A stretch of DNA of 64,000 nucleotides, taken from contig CP060759.1 of the NCBI GenBank assembly GCA_023205875.1, forward strand, positions 783,501 through 847,500. The letters are read 5' to 3'. Numbering within the stretch: the stretch's first letter is position 1; each line of letters begins with the position of its first letter. This DNA is from Chloropicon primus. Its lineage: Eukaryota; Chlorophyta; Chloropicophyceae; Chloropicales; Chloropicaceae. The notes beneath the pieces were generated by a model. That model did no database searches, was not told where the DNA came from, and was given only the letters and a program-made list of their open reading frames with translations. Position numbers and translations under genes: made by a program. Shown here one piece after another: positions 62,612 to 64,000 of the stretch.

Positions 62612-64000
62612 ATGATGGTGGACCCGAACTCGGTGACGTTGCGGAACGTGAAGGACGTCCGATCGTGCGCAATCCTTGGGAAGGGAAAGAAGATTTACAT
62701 AGGGAACCTGCCGAGGGACCTGCACCACCAGGAGCTCGGCCGCCTGGTGAAGCAGACGTGCGAGACGGGCTTCGGCGAGATAGACCACGTGAGGGTCGCC
62801 CACGCCGAGGATGACCGCAGGAGAAGGCACAAGTCGAGGGACAAGACCAAGCTGAACGAGGGGTTCTGCTTCGTCAGGTTCAAGGCGGAGTCTTCTGCGG
62901 AGAAAGCTATGAAGGAGCTCTGCGCGAGCCCCGGCGGCCTCGCCTTCGAAGGCCTTGGGCCCCTCAAGGTGGAGTGGGCGAGGGATGTGCACAAGGAGGA
63001 CGTCGACCAGACGATGCTGCAGCAGAAGGAGGCGAAGAGGAAGCAGAGAAGCGAGCACAAGATCAGGCAGAGGAAGAGGAACAAGGAGAGGGAGGTCGAG
63101 GAGATCAAGACCATTCTTCAGCAGGTGCCCGAGCCTGCCGGGCAGGGCGCCATGGACCTGTTCAAGAACCTCGAGGAGTGCGATTTCCTGGCCGAGGGAG
63201 TGTCGAGATCGGAAGAGAGCCTGCGGGGGATTGGGACCCACGCCGCTCTGGACAGGAAGACCTTTGACATTGATTGGTCTCAAGTGCCCGTGGACTGCGA
63301 TCCGGGCGCAGGGGAGTGGTACGGCAGCGTCCACGAGGATCACGTGAAAAGGAGGAGGGAAAGGAAGAGGGACCAGGTGCGCAGCTTTGCGCTCGTTCTC
63401 GCTCACTTGGTCGGTGCCATGGCGAGGAGTAAGTCGGGCGCAGAGGCACCAAACCCTCAGGCGCGTGTTGTTGACTTTGGAAGCGGGAGCGGCGCTCTCG
63501 CCCTCCCCTTGGCCTTTCTCTTCCCTCAGCTTCACTTCCATGCCCTCGACATGAAGCCCAGGGCGATTAAGCTCCTGCTGGAGAAGGCTGAGAAGGGGGG
63601 TCTCAAGAACCTGACGGCCTCTCACGGCATGATCGAGCACTATGAAGATGAGTTCGACATCGGGCTCGCTCTCCATGCCTGTGGAAACGCCACCGACTAT
63701 TCCATGATCCAGTGCGTCAAGAACAGGGCCGCGTTTGCCCTGTGCCCTTGCTGCGTGGGAAAGCTCAAGTTCTCCCTCGCAGGCGGAAGCTCTTTTTCTG
63801 CCAAGTACAAGAACTACAGGGAGCTGCCCGACGGGGCCGGGGGGAAAGAGAGCGGAGGGCTGAAGCACCCAAGGTCAGATTGGATGAGGCAAAGCATCTC
63901 TCAAGACCAGTTTGCCCTGATCGCGAAAGCTGGGGACATCTCCCACGGCTGTGACCAAGACAACCACGGCCAGATTCACGGGTATGACAATCTCGCGAGA
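62612..64000 (+). CDS. RRM plus Methyltransf_32-type fusion protein, partial (C-terminus outside)
   Basis: 463 codons from tandem ATGs (62612/62615), open to the window edge. Residues about 26-130 are an RRM: RNP2 KKIYIGNLP, RNP1-like EGFCFVRF, and a closing KVEWA. A basic Lys/Arg helix (about 140-180) links to a Rossmann methyltransferase from about residue 280: VVDFGSGSGALALPLAFLFP (SAM motif I), HALDMKPRAIKLL, ALHACGNATD and FALCPCCVGKL. The HACG-ATD and CPCC motifs are those of the Methyltransf_32 group (GSTCD/METTL25/TRM13-like). RNA is the likely substrate because of the RRM. Stop codon not in the window. Confidence 0.8.
   Translation, partial: MMVDPNSVTLRNVKDVRSCAILGKGKKIYIGNLPRDLHHQELGRLVKQTCETGFGEIDHVRVAHAEDDRRRRHKSRDKTKLNEGFCFVRFKAESSAEKAMKELCASPGGLAFEGLGPLKVEWARDVHKEDVDQTMLQQKEAKRKQRSEHKIRQRKRNKEREVEEIKTILQQVPEPAGQGAMDLFKNLEECDFLAEGVSRSEESLRGIGTHAALDRKTFDIDWSQVPVDCDPGAGEWYGSVHEDHVKRRRERKRDQVRSFALVLAHLVGAMARSKSGAEAPNPQARVVDFGSGSGALALPLAFLFPQLHFHALDMKPRAIKLLLEKAEKGGLKNLTASHGMIEHYEDEFDIGLALHACGNATDYSMIQCVKNRAAFALCPCCVGKLKFSLAGGSSFSAKYKNYRELPDGAGGKESGGLKHPRSDWMRQSISQDQFALIAKAGDISHGCDQDNHGQIHGYDNLAR

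Noticed and set aside
62294-63868. 524-codon minus frame at the right end
   Set aside because: Shadow of the RRM-methyltransferase frame, which is open to the window end and carries clear motifs.

Overview
The window is nuclear DNA from a eukaryotic phototroph, most likely a small chlorophyte (prasinophyte-type) green alga. Plastid signs: a nuclear gene for plastid ribosomal protein S10, a PsbP-domain lumen protein with a twin-arginine transit signal, a SQD2-type sulfolipid synthase, an ACL5-type thermospermine synthase, a PHR1-like MYB-CC factor and a CSLA/C-type glycosyltransferase. Polyphosphate polymerase genes (VTC4, VTC1) fit green algae rather than land plants. The DNA is GC-rich and gene-dense, with about 40 genes in 64 kb. 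Long genes are uninterrupted; the few introns are short GT-AG introns (76-187 nt) in mostly short genes. A Chloropicon- or Mamiellales-like picoalga is my guess from compactness only; species is not established.

Layout. 0-11 kb: a gene entering from the left, PsbP-domain protein, F-box protein, presenilin, DUF445 membrane protein, a coiled-coil protein, MSH5 and TEX261/Erv26. 11-28 kb: PHR1-like factor, CSLA/C, LSm5, Cgr1-like nucleolar protein, PAP2 phosphatase, Nup85, PH-domain protein, a cyanobacterial-style kinase, an AlkB-type alkane monooxygenase-like enzyme, ZIP transporter, an unknown protein and a nucleoside hydrolase. 28-40 kb: DNAAF5/HEATR2, HOP2, a double-HTH protein, THOC7, DUF1997 protein, a BTB/BACK-like protein, plastid S10 and ACL5. 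40-46 kb: the phosphate block VTC4, VTC1 and SQD2. 46-64 kb: P5A ATPase, DUF1279 protein, glyoxalase II, an unknown protein, ABCA half transporter, amino-acid transporter, primase large subunit, an unknown coiled-coil protein, and an RRM-methyltransferase fusion leaving on the right.

Genes that work together: VTC4 and VTC1 are divergent neighbours, SQD2 lies directly downstream of VTC1, and a PHR1-like regulator lies about 29 kb away, so a phosphate-starvation neighbourhood is plausible. VTC4 and VTC1 are each preceded by a copy of the same ~121-nt sequence, arranged as an inverted repeat, so each gene has the copy in the same orientation. MSH5 and HOP2 indicate meiosis, and DNAAF5 indicates assembly of motile flagella.

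Gene order alternates strands unusually often (29 of 39 neighbouring pairs switch strand), with convergent 3' ends as little as 20 nt apart. I saw no tRNA, rRNA, CRISPR array or recognisable transposon or virus-like element. Start codons were chosen as the first sensible ATG; introns were inferred by joining conserved protein sequence across GT-AG sites and checking phase by hand.
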